Origin: Sycobia sp. Sy_11
Taxonomy: Eukaryota; Arthropoda; Insecta; Hymenoptera; Epichrysomallidae
Length of the DNA stretch: 64,000 nt
Direction: 5' to 3'
Assembly (NCBI GenBank): GCA_018907035.1
Contig: JACCIC010000034.1
Coordinates: forward strand, 2,532,001 to 2,596,000
Under the pieces are notes generated by a model. It saw nothing but the letters and a program-made list of their open reading frames with translations. It was not told the origin of the DNA and did no database searches. Each line of letters begins with the position of its first letter. Position 1 is the stretch's first letter. Both the position numbers and the translations under genes were made by a program. This document shows, piece after piece, positions 21,430 to 34,567 of the stretch.

Positions 21430-23200
21430 AATGCGATTTTTATGCTAAACGCCAGATTTTAAATTAAGCGGTGGCGTCGACGTTTTAGATTAACGAGGTA
21501 AATACGGCTTTATTTACAAATAGAAAATTTAAAGAGTGGCTGTATTCTTTAGAATAAAGATTGTATATATAATGTACGCATATAAATTACACGTTTCATC
21601 GCCTAAAAAAAGTTACGGATTGTTGCAAAGTATAACTTTATTAAGTATTTTAAAAACACTATCTAAAAATTTCGAACCGAAATCCGAGATGAAATTACAG
21701 TAAAGTACAAAACTAACTTTTTTGATTGAAACAAATGAATTTTTCAATGATTGCAAGTAGTACTCAAGAGAGTTGGAGTCTGAGACGTGTTTACGAGACC
21801 AATTTGTTACTCGCGAAGTGTTATTGTATTTGATTATATTTGATTTGTTATTACATTTGTTATTATATTTGATATAGCAAAGGTATAATTTTTTACTTAC
21901 AAGGAGAGCTACGTTTACCGGACTACCAAATGCTTCTATCTTGGTAAAATGCGTAAAATATAAAGAAAAAATTAATATCTTACTTTTTTATGTGCCAATG
22001 GCCCTTCCTTCTAATTACTTTCATGTGAAAATTATTTATATTACATTTTTTGGGCTATTTATATATTTTTCATGGTTTTTAATTATTAAGTTTAAACTTT
22101 ATTACCTCTATAGTAAACACAATGATATAAAAATAATTGTTATGGAATTTATAAAGGAGGAAGCAATGGGTTCTCTGGTGACTCTAGTCTTCTCTTGATA
22201 GTTAAGTGCATGCTAAATGGAGCCAAAAATATGACCTTCACCTATAAGTTGGGTAAATCTACGTCTTCGAAAAACTCGGCGTGCTTCTAATTGCAGAGGC
22301 ACAAAAAATTCTTTGACAATGAACGACACACAAAGTTGTGCCAATGAAAAAATTTCCTCCTCTCAAGTAACTGTTCAAGTAACTTACCCCATAAGAGAAC
22401 AAGATATCGTTATATTCATGCAATCGATGATTTTATGGTGCAGGATTATCTAGTGCAAATAGGGAATTTAATTCATCCGAAACAAATTAAATTCATCTTA
22501 AGAGTTTTAAATAGTCATACATGTATCTATAATATTTAAAAAAATAATTTTTTCAAAACAGAATTTTCTGGATTCTTTGACCGATTCTTTTTGTTATTTA
22601 GATTTAAAAATTTCCTATAAAATCTTTGCCTGGCGATTATTTAAAATCAAAATAATTTTTTTATAAATATAACACATTATGTAAAAGTAATTCAAAAGGC
22701 TTAAAAATTGGGAGAAATAAATAGATTTGCCATATTTTTCTTTTTACCAGCTTTCAATAAAGAAAGAAATAATTTTCTGTTTAACTTTCGACGGAGCATA
22801 CCTTTTCTGTCGTTAAACCGCAATGCGTCGTTTATTTTGAGGTTGAAAAGCAGTAGTAATTTAATAAAAAAAGGGAGCAAAAAACCGGGAACATAAACCC
22901 CTGGAAAAAATAAACGTACATGAAGAGTAGAAAAAAAGGATCCCTGAATCGAAATTAAGTTGAAGATAAAAGAAAGATAGAGAATCGCCGCAGGAACCGC
23001 GAGCTCCCGCGTCATACGCTTTCGTGTATATATAAAAGTGACATCGTCACTTGGTTTGATTAGGATTACCCGTCGATGGAACTCGAAACCGGCATGGTGG
23101 CGAAATACGAGAGGGCGAAACGTCGGTATATAAATAATATATGGGAACCAAAGGCGGTCCACGCACTCTCTCGTTCTTACCATGATGGATAGTAGCTCAC
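21430..23200. other. AT-rich gene-free stretch
   Basis: A 13-bp-scale imperfect repeat of TTGTTATTATATTTGAT type lies at 21,830-21,875, and a duplicated CAAGTAACT near 22,363-22,384. The 201-codon minus-strand frame ending at 22,701 begins in Tyr-Ile repeat and has no recognisable domain. Confidence 0.45.
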
Positions 23201-23205
23201 ACATA

Positions 23206-23207
<2 letters not shown>

Positions 23208-23258
<51 letters not shown>

Positions 23259-23282
23259 GTATATATATATGTATATATATAT
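23208..23282. repeat. (TA)n array with 10-bp higher-order unit
   Basis: Pure TA to about 23,246, then GTATATATAT-type units repeated about every 10 bp to 23,282. Confidence 0.95.
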
Positions 23283-23398
23283 GCTCATCGGTACTTCTGA
23301 TGTCAAGGGGTTGTTGCTTCTCTTTTGCCTTTTTCTTCCCTAGCTCTCCCAACCTTTGATTCACCAGCACTTGTTTGTGTCTGTCTCTTTTACTCACC

Positions 23399-23424
23399 CC
23401 CTCTCTCTCTCTCTCTCTCTCTCT
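23399..23424. repeat. (CT)n microsatellite
   Basis: Uninterrupted CT array of about 26 bp. Confidence 0.95.
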
Positions 23425-23819
23425 GACTCTTGTTTTTCTGTTCATAGACCTGTATATATCAATTTATATGTATAAGAGCATATAAAGGTGTATATGTATG
23501 TAGCCACATGCCCGGTCTTTTTATCGCAATGCAGAGTCGCGTGCCTCTAAACGCTTCACGTGCCGTCGGTTTTGTGATTTTATATATAAGGAGTCACCGA
23601 GCGTGATCATCGCCTTAGTCCTGGCACTTGCTGCGCACGCCGTTGACCTCTGAAAACTGCGCGGAAATTCGTGTTGGACAAAGACAAATTTGAGTACAGG
23701 AAAACCGAGGGCGAGCCAGACTGATTCAAAAATTCTTAGAAAATCTATTAGTAAGAAATATATGATTAAGCAACTAAGGAACGCAAGAGGAGCAAATCTC
23801 ATAGTTAGATTACGAATTT

Positions 23820-25560
23820 CATTCTATATATAATTAATGTATTAAGTAATGATGCTGTACAATTGGACCTAAGTATAACGAAACTTTTTGAAGTTTATTC
23901 AAATGATTTAAGTAGAAATTTTCTAATTGAATTCAATCTTTTTGTTCCAAGAGTAAAAATACAAAGCCAGGTGTGTTCAGAAATCGTAATAATTGAAACG
24001 AAGAAGATGCTATGATATGGTCTATAATAGGATTAAATTGGATGTTTAATAAGTCAATGAAATCAATTTTTCCATATACTTCTATAGCGCATAAACTTGT
24101 GACAATTTACTACTCTGAGAATTTTTAGAATTGAAAAGGGGTTAATCCAATTGCTTAATTGCGATAATCTGATAACAGAACTTGCAAGAAACAGAATAAA
24201 AAATGAATTGTTATTTCTGAATGATTAGATCAAATTCGAATATATTTATATTTTTCTTTATTTTTGTGAATTTATTTATACTATTCTTAACTAATAAAAA
24301 TCTTAATTCTTAATCGCTGGGCAAATAAATTTGATATTTGAAATCATTCTAAATAAAAATTATGATATCACGTCAATTTACTTGTAAGATAAATAATAAA
24401 ATGCGCAATGTAAAATATTAAATATCCATCCAGTTGATTTCAAAAAGCTCTTATTTTTAAGATAATTTAAAAAAAAATCTGTAAAATATAAATTAATTTT
24501 AGGTGATTAAATTTTAATAGAAATATTAGTTACTTTTGTAAGATTTTAAAGTTTTTTATACAAGAATCCATACAAAAACAAATTCTACATCTGCATGTAA
24601 TAAAAGAAATATCTGCGTACTGTAGTAAGAATGAAAATGCTGACTCATGAATTTTAGAGACTCACCTCGTTTATTCTTCTGGTATAGAATTTACAAATAA
24701 TATTGCAAATAATGGACGATGAAAAGATTACATTGATTATACTGGCAAATCTCATCATCGTTTGTCAAATAACATATTGATTTTTAATGATGAGATTTTG
24801 ACAGGATTTCCAATAAAGGTATTTATCAAAGAACTAGGGTATTGTTTTAGTATTTTAATATACAAAGAATAATCACACACACACGCGCACGCGCGCGCAT
24901 ATATTGTAGGGGTTAAGATAAACAGCGATGGAAGTAATAACTTACAGCAAAAATAGAATATAATAATGTTAGTGTATTTAATATATATATTACAAACACA
25001 ATATTATACGATCACGGGAAATAATCTTTATGCCTCCGTTCTCTAAACCTATTTGGAACAAGACTCGCTGCGCTCATGCATTATATTCGGCACATTACCT
25101 CATGTTTATCCCTTCTATTTATACCCTTAATTACACTAAAACGTTATCCGACAATCGTTAGACGCGCAGGTCTAAAGCTGTATAGCGCAAGTATTGCGTA
25201 AATATAAAAGCACGCATTCTCCTTGTTAACTGTTTTAAAGAAAACTTCGACAAAATATTAGAAATGTTATTTTAATATATTATTTTTTTATCTACGCGTC
25301 GACAGTTCTTTAATAAAGTAAACTCCAGCAGCAAATAAGGATCTAGAAAGTTTTTTCATGTATAAGTCTATACATGACTACCAAAATCATAAAAAATGCA
25401 ATATCACGGCTTGCATTCTTCGGGAAAAGGCGCGAAGCTCTAGAATATATAAGTTCGAAGAGAGCGTACGAAATACAAAAGGAATCTCCGCGCACGATGA
25501 AAAAGTTCCCGCGTGATAAAAACGTCCGCAGTTAATACCCGCGGCATGAAGAAGTTAACT
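23820..25560. other. AT-rich gene-free stretch
   Basis: Unique AT-rich sequence containing the inverted repeat at 24,747-24,798 and a short CA/GC run at 24,874-24,901. No other feature is recognised. Confidence 0.5.
24747..24798. repeat. 12-bp inverted repeat
   Basis: AAATCTCATCAT at 24,747-24,758 is exactly complementary to ATGATGAGATTT at 24,787-24,798. The 28-base loop is AT-rich. No mature microRNA that I know is recognisable. Confidence 0.8.
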
Positions 25561-25589
25561 TTTCGAGCCTCGAGCTATATATTGTCTAT

Positions 25590-25593
<4 letters not shown>

Positions 25594-25654
<61 letters not shown>

Positions 25655-25668
25655 ATATATGTATATAA
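25594..25668. repeat. (TA)n microsatellite with periodic TG steps
   Basis: About 48 bp of TA followed by ATGTATAT units at 8- to 10-bp spacing. Confidence 0.95.
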
Positions 25669-25901
25669 TTTTTTGCACCAGTCTTAAAAAACAAGTCACA
25701 AAACTATGCACGTCCCTCTCGATTTAGCTTCTCGCACGAAAGTCCAGTCATTTTGCGAAGGTCCCACGACGGCCGCGAAACGAGGGAAGAAAGAAAAAAC
25801 AATTCGGCACCTATGTAGATATGGGGATAATTTTTATGCGCGCGATTTACGTGCAGCGTTGCAGTTTTAGCGTCCCTCGGAATGTTTTTGGGTTTAAAAA
25901 T

Positions 25902-25908
<7 letters not shown>

Positions 25909-25950
<42 letters not shown>
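25909..25950. repeat. (TA)n microsatellite
   Basis: Uninterrupted TA array of about 42 bp. A short 23-bp array also lies at 26,581-26,603. Confidence 0.97.
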
Positions 25951-25955
<5 letters not shown>

Positions 25956-26609
25956 TTAAAAAATACTATGATTTTTATTTTTTTTAAACAATGTTTTTTT
26001 ACATGAAAGTTACCTTTTATTTTAGAATTAATTCGTTTATTTTGAACAACTAACCACGATTAAAAGTTTAATGAAAAGAGAGTATTGAACGTGCGTCAGT
26101 TTGTCGATATATTCGGTACAAACCACGGGCTTCATATCAAAGCCCTAAGCTGCATAAAGAAAAAAAGAGAAAGAGAAAGAGAGGGGGGATACAGGAGTGA
26201 GCCTCTAACTTATGATAAAGCCCGATGATGTATAAGTGTAGACAGCTCGAGAACACCATACGTCCCGGAAAATGCCGGATATTAATTTAATAATCCCGAG
26301 AACAAATATAATAACTCCGGAGCGACTGCTGGCTTAGAATAAATAGCTGCTTCTCCCCGTATATCTATGGCGGTGCATATCAATGTGGAAGCGAGAGCGA
26401 GAGAGCAATATGTAATATTAACGTCGATCTCTTCCTGATGCACGTGCGCGCACGATTCGACCGCCTTGTATATACATATATAGGCAAACATGAATAAAGC
26501 CATCCTCAGAGTAGCGTGCGGAATTTCACCGACCGATCGAATTACAATTCGATTAAATCGTATTGCGCAAGAATATTACAGGTATATATATATATATATA
26601 TATCTTTTG

Positions 26610-28380
26610 TTCTGTTTGCTCTTTTAGCCGTTCGTGCGTGAGATTTTTGTCTATTCTAATTTTTATCAGGCAGCCACTATTGCAGATGCTTCTATTGTAA
26701 ATGGGAAATTCGTGCGTTCATGTGGTTTATCGAATATACAAGGAGATTATGAGATTCTGTTCCCGAAATTTTCAGCAATGAAATCAATTCCCTCATGGTT
26801 CTACCGTGCATTCAAAATGTAAAAAATAAAATGTTTAAAATCAACGTCTCCAACGAAGACTAAGCAAAAAGTAACAAATTTTTATTTACATTTCTACCCA
26901 TTTCCAGATCTTGGTTCATTCATTCAACACAAATTGATTAGTGAGATTGAGACTTCGTTAAGTCGTATCGGTAACTTATATCTACTACTTGGAATACTTA
27001 AAAATTTTTTTAATCTTTATAGGTTTATCTATGTGAGTGTTTTACTTTTTGAAAAAAATTACCATTTTTTTAAATTCTTTACGGAATAATGTAGAAATTG
27101 TGAATTTTAAACGGAAAATAATCAATTTTACTAGTTTCTGATGTGAAAAAGGGAACAAAATTTGAAAGAAATAATCAACTTAATTCTAAATATTAGTTAT
27201 ATAATTGAAATTGAAACAGTACAAAATTTTTTTTTATTCATGGACACATTGTAAATATTATTCAAAGTGCTTTCTTTCTTCGCAATTCTTGGTTTCTCAT
27301 CAACATTGTGATTTTAAATATAAACAAAATACTGATAAGCATAAAACTTGCACCATATTGCAGTTAACTTTCGCTGCTCGGACGGCTGCACGTATGCGCA
27401 AATGTTTCAAGACATAACCAAAATTAAGATCATAACTACTCTTTCTAAATTATTATATTGAAGCTTTCATACTAATTATGAATAAGGCTATAATCGAAAA
27501 TTCTAATTTTAATTCTCATTTAGTTTTTAAGAGATAATGATGCTGAGAGAAATTTTGACATTTTTTAAAATATAATTTTCTCTGCTTAAAACACGGTAAC
27601 ATCACTGACGAGACAACTTAATATTTAATCTTTTGCATGAAAGAATTAATTAAAAATACTTTTATTGTTCTCAGAAAACTGTTTCGATTATTCGTAGCTA
27701 TAATTATGGATTTTATTTTATTTATTTATAAAATAAATAATATAAATTTGTTTAATTTTATTAAAATCCATGTCATTTATGTTGAAATTTTCGTACATGG
27801 AGAGTGCACACACTGCATGTTTGGTGACTGCTTACTCCCTCTATTAAATGGGCTAGCTTTCAGTGGGAGCCATCGAAATAATTTGGGAATGAATTCTCTT
27901 TCTGTCCCGTCTTTCGCGAGAAGAATAAACGCTTGGGAAAATTAATTTTTCTTCAATATTTTTCGGTTGTACAGATACTATTTTCAATCAAGTACTATTT
28001 ACAGCTGCAATATAAATTTCAATTTATTTCAAAATTCTGCCGCGTTGATTAATCCTAAAGTTTTTTAATATTTCTTAAATGATACAGTGCCGCGTAGAGT
28101 CGAGCAAAAAGTGAAAATAAGTGGCTAGCATTAATTTCAAAGATTTATATTGCAGAGCTCAGAAGAAATAGGTGGCATTTTTCGCAGTACTTAACTCATT
28201 CTTTTTTCAAAGTCACAGGTGTCCCCACAAGTATTCATTAACACGAGACAGTTTAAAGTACTCGTTAATATTCATCTTTCAAGGTTGAAAAATAATTGGC
28301 GCTGGAACTGTTCCTCCCTTACGAAGGGTCGAAAAAAGTCAAAGTCAACAAAAGTGCTCTGTCTCTTTCGCTTACAAGCA
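26610..28380. other. AT-rich stretch, no gene supported
   Basis: Open frames of 60-102 codons occur (for example 27,637-27,945, plus strand), but none matches a known family and no splice context supports them. Confidence 0.4.
28215..28236 (+). other. Possible degenerate transposon end (ACAGG-TGTCCC word)
   Basis: ACAGGTGTCCCCACAAGT resembles the ACAGGGTGTCCCAxAAGT word at the ends of several insect repeat families. Similar weaker words occur on the minus strand at about 61,261-61,236 and 41,640-41,620. No partner end was found for any of them. Confidence 0.2.
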
Positions 28381-28381
28381 T

Positions 28382-28383
<2 letters not shown>

Positions 28384-28421
<38 letters not shown>
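28384..28421. repeat. (CT)n microsatellite
   Basis: Uninterrupted CT array of about 38 bp. Confidence 0.96.
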
Positions 28422-28426
<5 letters not shown>

Positions 28427-28957
28427 TCTTGCTCTCCGCCCCTTTGGTCTCTCTCTTATTCTCTTTTAACCCTGGCCAACGTTCATTCGTTCAGCATAAA
28501 ACGAAGAGCAGCGGAGCGGTAAACGTACCTTCCTGATAAACGACTGCCCCAACGAAGTGGCCGCGAAAAATTACAACGTACAGGGGGGCAGGGGGAGGAG
28601 GGCAATGGAGAGAGGAGTCCTCACCACAGACATAAAAGAAGCGCGGGCCACGGCGGGGTGTTTTAATTGTGGAAATTCTTCGCGCTCGAACGAAGACGGG
28701 GGCTGGGGGGCGTCGTCCCCTCGTCCCGTTTAGCCGGTGCGTGCACGCGCTTACGTGGAATTCGGCTCGCGCACTACTCGGGCGTTTAAAGGGGCTAAAA
28801 TTTAATTACGGCCGAAATATAACTCGTTAAAGGATCAAGCCTCGGTTGCGGCACTGCTCTGTGGCCTACATTCACAGTTTCTGTATATCTATATACAGGC
28901 ATTTCACTGTGTACGATTAAGAATTTAACAACTTTCTTACGACGTTGCATATATAAA

Positions 28958-28958
<1 letters not shown>

Positions 28959-29011
<53 letters not shown>
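28959..29011. repeat. (TA)n microsatellite
   Basis: Uninterrupted TA array of about 53 bp inside a CpG-rich block. Confidence 0.98.
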
Positions 29012-29015
<4 letters not shown>

Positions 29016-29235
29016 GCACCCCTCGGAAAATCCGCGCCACCGATTTTCGACTCCCTCATTTCCGGTGCGCGTCTCGCGTCGGCTTTCCGCTGGCGCTCGC
29101 CGTGCGCATGTAAATTATTCAATTAATAATATAATTTTCGCGCTCTCGTTGGCGCCGATGGCGGGTCGGCCTCGTGTCTCGCAGTAACACACATACATTG
29201 GGGCGCGAGCCCCCGGCGCGCAGTCCCGGAAAAAT

Positions 29236-29391
29236 GTCGTAAAATTAAATTTTGATTTACGACCCAGCCCCGCGTATATAATTCGCGCTTTTCGCCCTAC
29301 GTTCTATATTATGTGTATATATATAATATTTCCCCGCGACCATGCGCGCGCGGCTAGAGGGATTGCGAACTATTAAAGTTGTTTTACGACT
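29236..29391. promoter_or_regulatory. Cluster of TTTACGAC motifs
   Basis: GTCGTAAAA at 29,236-29,244, TTTACGAC at 29,256-29,263 (the two forming an inverted repeat) and TTTTACGAC near 29,382-29,390 lie within about 155 bp of CpG-rich DNA. TTTACGA is the core preferred by posterior Hox proteins such as Abd-B. Binding is inference. Confidence 0.3.
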
Positions 29392-29511
29392 AATACAAAG
29401 GCCGCGAGCGTTATAACGACCTAAACAAAAGTTACCTTTTATTGTGCGAGCAAGCATCGTTGCCTGCTGCTTTTTCTTTTATCCGCCTCCCCTAAGCCTC
29501 TTTTTATACCG

Positions 29512-29512
<1 letters not shown>

Positions 29513-29581
<69 letters not shown>
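29513..29581. repeat. (TA)n microsatellite
   Basis: TA array of about 68 bp with one central TG step. Confidence 0.98.
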
Positions 29582-29583
<2 letters not shown>

Positions 29584-29939
29584 GAACGTATACGAACTTG
29601 CGAGTGTTTTCGGTATCCGGCTATGGGCTCGACCTTCGCATAAAAAAGGTCAACTCGCGTTCGGCGTTGGAACCGCGACAGTACGGGGATAAATCAGCGC
29701 GCTGGGCGTTATGTAAATAAGGCAGTTGAAAATCCACGGAAAGTATATATATACATACAAAGAGGTAACTATAAAGAAACAGACGTAACCCTGAAATCCA
29801 CTTGCATGCGTCGTCGGTCTCCTTTCGAGCCTTCAAAAATACCACTGAAGACAAGAAGCGAACGATAAGGTAAGAAGATAAAGAAATAAAAAGAGAAAAA
29901 AGATCGTGGAGCTGCACCAAGGGTGGCTGTAGGCTACCG

Positions 29940-31260
29940 TTCTCAGAGAGGGTGAGGAATCCCTGTATATCGTAACATAATAAAAAGAATTCGATTATGA
30001 TGCGCTCTTGACGAAATCCACATTGGAAGGTTGTCCTCGAATATTTTCGGACCCTCCACTATGAAAGGAATAATGGGAATGAATATAGTAATTGTATATA
30101 ACTTTTTTCATACAATAAATATGTTTTTTTGTCATAAAAAAAAAAACATAGTTAAGCGAATACATTCGCATAGATCAGACTTCGAACATTGAGAGAGTCG
30201 CTGTTAACAATTCCGCATTCTGAAAACCGATTCCCTATTTTACTTTAACTCTATTGTGTAATTTTGGATTCTCTGTTTCATTTCAAATGGAAAACTAAGT
30301 ATATAGGAAATAAAAATTTGTAAAAAAAGGTGTTATTGAAAGTTTTAATATTTAATGAGTCTTAATAATTAGCAACCTGCAAACATCGACCCGAGAAAAC
30401 TCAACTGTTTTATCCATATCTTGGGCCACTAAATTTTTTTCGGGTTTTGAAAAACGATGGTAAATCATTGTTCTTATTATTACGAGATTCTATCCCATTA
30501 AAATATATATATTTCTTATTTTATAGTTCAAATTTGTAATCTCTACGATAAAACATGAAAAAATGTTTGAACTGACAAATTCCACAGACAGAAAATCCAG
30601 GGTTTATAATATGTTACAATTTATAGCTATGACTTTTTGTTAGATTCGAATTTGTCGACTTGGAAATTACAAGCTGAGCTTTTATTGTTTTAGGTTATGT
30701 TTATGACTTAGGGGTTACGCAATGTCTTGCTTGGAAAATGAAAAATGTATTATGTATCCAGTTTATTGCAGTGTTATCGAATCCTCCATTTGAAAAAAAT
30801 TGATTTTGTCACAATTAGTAGAAAATCAATACACGCTGGAAAAATAGGCAATCGATGTGGTCTAGAAACTCAATACGTACATAGGATAGTTTTTTCCGTG
30901 TTTGTTTATATTTTGGGGAGTTTCTAGAATATGTACCTTGGTTCTATAGAATAAAGCGAGTTAATTTAAAATGCGTTGCTCCTTAAAAGGTCAAATTTAC
31001 ATTTTTCTCTTTCGCTTCTTCCTTAAATTTCAAAGTCGAAGTTAATTCATTTTAAAATGTATAGAATGCTGAAGTACAATTGACCAAAAGTATTTAAAAT
31101 CAATATTATGAAAATAATTAGTGGTTCGAGAGAAATCCAAAATTGATCTTGGATTAAACCAAATTTAATAAAACATCGTTTGTAGACGCAAACCTAAATC
31201 TATTTTTCTTAAATAATTCACTTAACAGTAACGAGTATCGCGGATTTATCCGATATTTCT
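29940..31260. other. AT-rich gene-free stretch
   Basis: Unique sequence; open frames are short and I see no repeat family or motif. Confidence 0.5.
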
Positions 31261-32140
31261 TCGTTCGTCCCCCGTGCACAGAAACCTGTCTCACAGCTTT
31301 GCCCCAATATGTAGGTTGTTTCTCGCGCGGCCCGGCTGCCCTGCCAGCGCGAAGCAACCCGACTTATCCGCGATCCTGCGGCACCGCGCACCCAGCCAGA
31401 AGCTCTCGCCTTCTCTCCTTGTACATCCGTCGTGTCTCGTTCCGACCTCTTCCGGCACGTCCGCGCGTCTCCCCGCGTAAGCTCTCTTTAGCTGGCTCGC
31501 GCGCGCGCGGCCGCGTCCAAGTGCCTCCCCTCCCCCCGGCTTTACGAGTATTCCGAGGGGAAACTGCCGCGGCTGCTATACACCCTACGCACTGGCCACC
31601 AGCCGACGCTCTTCTGCTCGTACACGTCCTCTTCTGCTTCTTTTTTCGGTGGTCGAAATTAACGACGCAATTGCGGGAAAATATTTTATTGCGTCCCTCG
31701 TAAAGTCGCGGGGGCACCGCGTGGAACGGGACAGGGGGGGCGAGAGATTTCGCAAGGGATGTGTCTCTCTATGCGTATGCGCGCGATCGCGTGAGTACGT
31801 GTGTGTGTATGTGTCTGTGTGTGTACGCGCGCGCACGCTTTTGTATGCGTCTCAAGGTCGTCGGAGATATATAGGCAGCAGCGAGGAGATCGGAGCTAAA
31901 AGGCAGGTAGGCTGAGTGCGTATATTATAACTCGCAATGGGGCAGATGCGGCTCGAAGCCGTGTGTCTACATACACATTTAGCAGGGAACGTATACATTT
32001 AAGCGTCCGCGATATGATTTGATACACACACGCACACGCACACACAGGTCACAGCGGCGACACGGAACGCACCGATGCCGATCTGCACGCGCTTCAACTC
32101 GCTTCAGACGCGAGGTCGCGCATCGCGAGGTCGTTATCTA
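31260..32140. other. CpG-rich block
   Basis: GC-rich unique DNA with GCGCGC and GTGTGT runs. Frames of up to 134 codons overlap on both strands (31,299-31,703 plus; 31,364-31,717 minus), as expected in GC-rich DNA. None is recognised. Confidence 0.45.
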
Positions 32141-32632
32141 CGTGCCACCACGGTAATAATAAAAAGTAAACCAGTGCTCCTCGGGACAGTTTAACGTGTC
32201 ATTTTAGAGATAATGCGCGGGAATAAAGGAGTAATTCTATAAAGTTTTATTGAGCAAATCTCCTTCGAGCAGAGATAGCATTGTTTAATATGCTGAATCG
32301 ACTCGTCAAGATAGCGCTTATAATGCTTTCAAGTGATGAAGAGCAAATATTATTATAGCTTGTGTTTGCTATCTCACTTTCTTCCTCCCTCTAGTTAGCT
32401 TTATATATATATATGATTATTCTCACGTGAAGAAATTGCTTGATAATCTTGTTTAAACTAATACAACAATATAATGCTTATATTCTGCATCCCGGAGACT
32501 TCTGACTGTCTATTTAAGTCTTACCACAATGAGTCCTCTTGGTGCTTGTTCAAAATCCTGAAATTTGTATTTATATATGTATATAAAGATATAAATATTA
32601 ATTTTAATTTTTATATATAATGTAAAGAATAC

Positions 32633-32639
<7 letters not shown>

Positions 32640-32683
<44 letters not shown>
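32640..32683. repeat. (TA)n microsatellite
   Basis: Uninterrupted TA array of about 43 bp. Confidence 0.97.
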
Positions 32684-32687
<4 letters not shown>

Positions 32688-32699
32688 TTTCTTATTAAA

Positions 32700-34330
32700 C
32701 AATGGAACCTATAAGATGAGCATTATATTTCAAAAATATGATCTCATTATTATCTACTTGGAGGCTTAAATCGGAAGTTGACTTCCAAATTAAGCCGATA
32801 GATTATAACTTTCAGTTTTTATCATAAAACATTTAAATTTAGGAATTCTGTGTATTTAAAATTTATATACATCGGAAAGTTTATTTGATTCAGTAGCGGC
32901 TATTAATCATGCCTTTTAACAAAGACAGCTTTATAAATTTTCGAGTTTACATTCTTTAAATTTTTTGATATTGAAGAATCGGAATATGAGCTAATGTTCG
33001 TATTGTTAATTATTTTCATCAGTAAGTGAAATATTCGGATGACTCCAGCGCATCGAGCATGTTCGAATTTTATTGCGATAATATAATAAAAGAAAAACAA
33101 ACAGCGGAGAATACTGTGTAGTCTAAGTAACTGTCACGAAGTTTTTTCAAATATTCCCGGAGTGTTGGATGAAGTAGTTCGGTTTTGGAAATGCTCCGTT
33201 ACTTCGTATTCATTTTCTTCATAATTTGTGGTCGAACTTGTGTGTGTACGGCCGTGCATATATTCGCCATAACTGGTCCCGAACCCAGCGATCATCCATA
33301 GGCTCACCAAAAGTCGCAAGAACCGATCGATATAGCAAAAGTTAGAGATGACTAGGTATTGTTTACGTACTTAAAACCTGCCAGGCGACATTTTTTTGTA
33401 TTCTTACGACGGATGACATAGTAGTAAGGCAATGATAGCCAAATAAATATTTTCTAGCGCCCTTCAATATTTAATCCATCTGTTCTAAGAATTCATTGAG
33501 CATGGCCGATTGAACCTGCCTGATACTTTCAATTGTAGTGTACTGTAACAAGTAACACGTACGTATAGATTTTTGTAGATAACGAACATTAGATGTTCAT
33601 CGGCTTTGAGAAGATGTCCAAATAGGTTCTGTTCGCGATTTTATCATTACTTCTAAATAGGTTTCTCTTATGCTGTACGATGTAATATTCGATTTAATTC
33701 CTTGCCTATACATATAAATAAGTTATTTCTATGTAACAAGAAAACTAATTTTGAAAAGAGCTTCTGTTGTGCTTCAATATGTATCGGGACTGCATCGTTT
33801 TGTGTTCTGTTTTACCTGTAGAAACCTATATGTGTAACAAAGATGGATGACTAAAGTCAGGAAATTTTAGAAGATTATCTATTATAAGTACCTTACAACA
33901 AATTATTTTTCACTCTTATTCAGTCTCTAATATATTCGACAGCGGCAACTTAGAGGTAAAAGTATACTATCTAGAAATTCGGATAAGAATACAAATGCTT
34001 TCGTCTTATTTTACCTTCTATTCATATTGTTCATCTTCACAGACCAAGATATCATTTTACGTTAATTTGATATGTTTCATTATTTTCTTAACATACCGTA
34101 CGTATGTAACAACTGTGATTAGAAATCAAATGAAGAACTTGGCATTGCGCTCTCGAGAGGAGACCATTTTCACTTTGTTGTTCGTCGAGAAAAGCCAAAT
34201 TGGCATGTACTCTCTCTATCGGAAGCCCACTGGATTTCATTCCGCACGTGATGTGGTCATACACGTCTATAGAGCCACGCGTTACATAAACGGATCCCGC
34301 TGGGATGCGCACGCGTGTTTCGGAAAATAA
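32700..34330. other. AT-rich gene-free stretch
   Basis: Plus-strand frame 33,995-34,330 and minus-strand frame 34,088-34,399 overlap and neither is recognised. Confidence 0.45.
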
Positions 34331-34509
34331 TGTCGGGAGTTGGAAGCCCGTCCCAGTGAACATCGTTGCGTATATGCGCTCGTAAAAGTACAGTAGCACG
34401 GCCCACAGAGCCCGGGCAACAGTTTTATCTCTTCCTTGGAAGTTGCGGCCCCGGGAGGGGTGCGGCCAGGAAACGTCTCGAATTGATTTCCGCTTATATT
34501 ATATTATAT

Positions 34510-34512
<3 letters not shown>

Positions 34513-34565
<53 letters not shown>
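34513..34565. repeat. (TA)n microsatellite
   Basis: TA array of about 50 bp preceded by degenerate TATTA repeats. Confidence 0.97.

Positions 34566-34567
<2 letters not shown>

Larger units (their letters stand above)
28540..29460. other. CpG-rich block, candidate regulatory DNA
   Basis: Unique CpG-rich sequence with AT-rich homeodomain-like words (TAATTA, TTTACGAC) embedded in it. It is interrupted by one TA array. No coding frame is credible. Confidence 0.4.

Noticed and set aside
22701..23306. 201-codon minus-strand open frame
   Set aside because: The start codon and first 20 residues come from a TA array; the remainder has no recognisable domain.
31299..31717. Overlapping 134- and 117-codon frames on opposite strands
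   Set aside because: GC-rich composition lengthens frames on both strands; neither has a recognisable domain.
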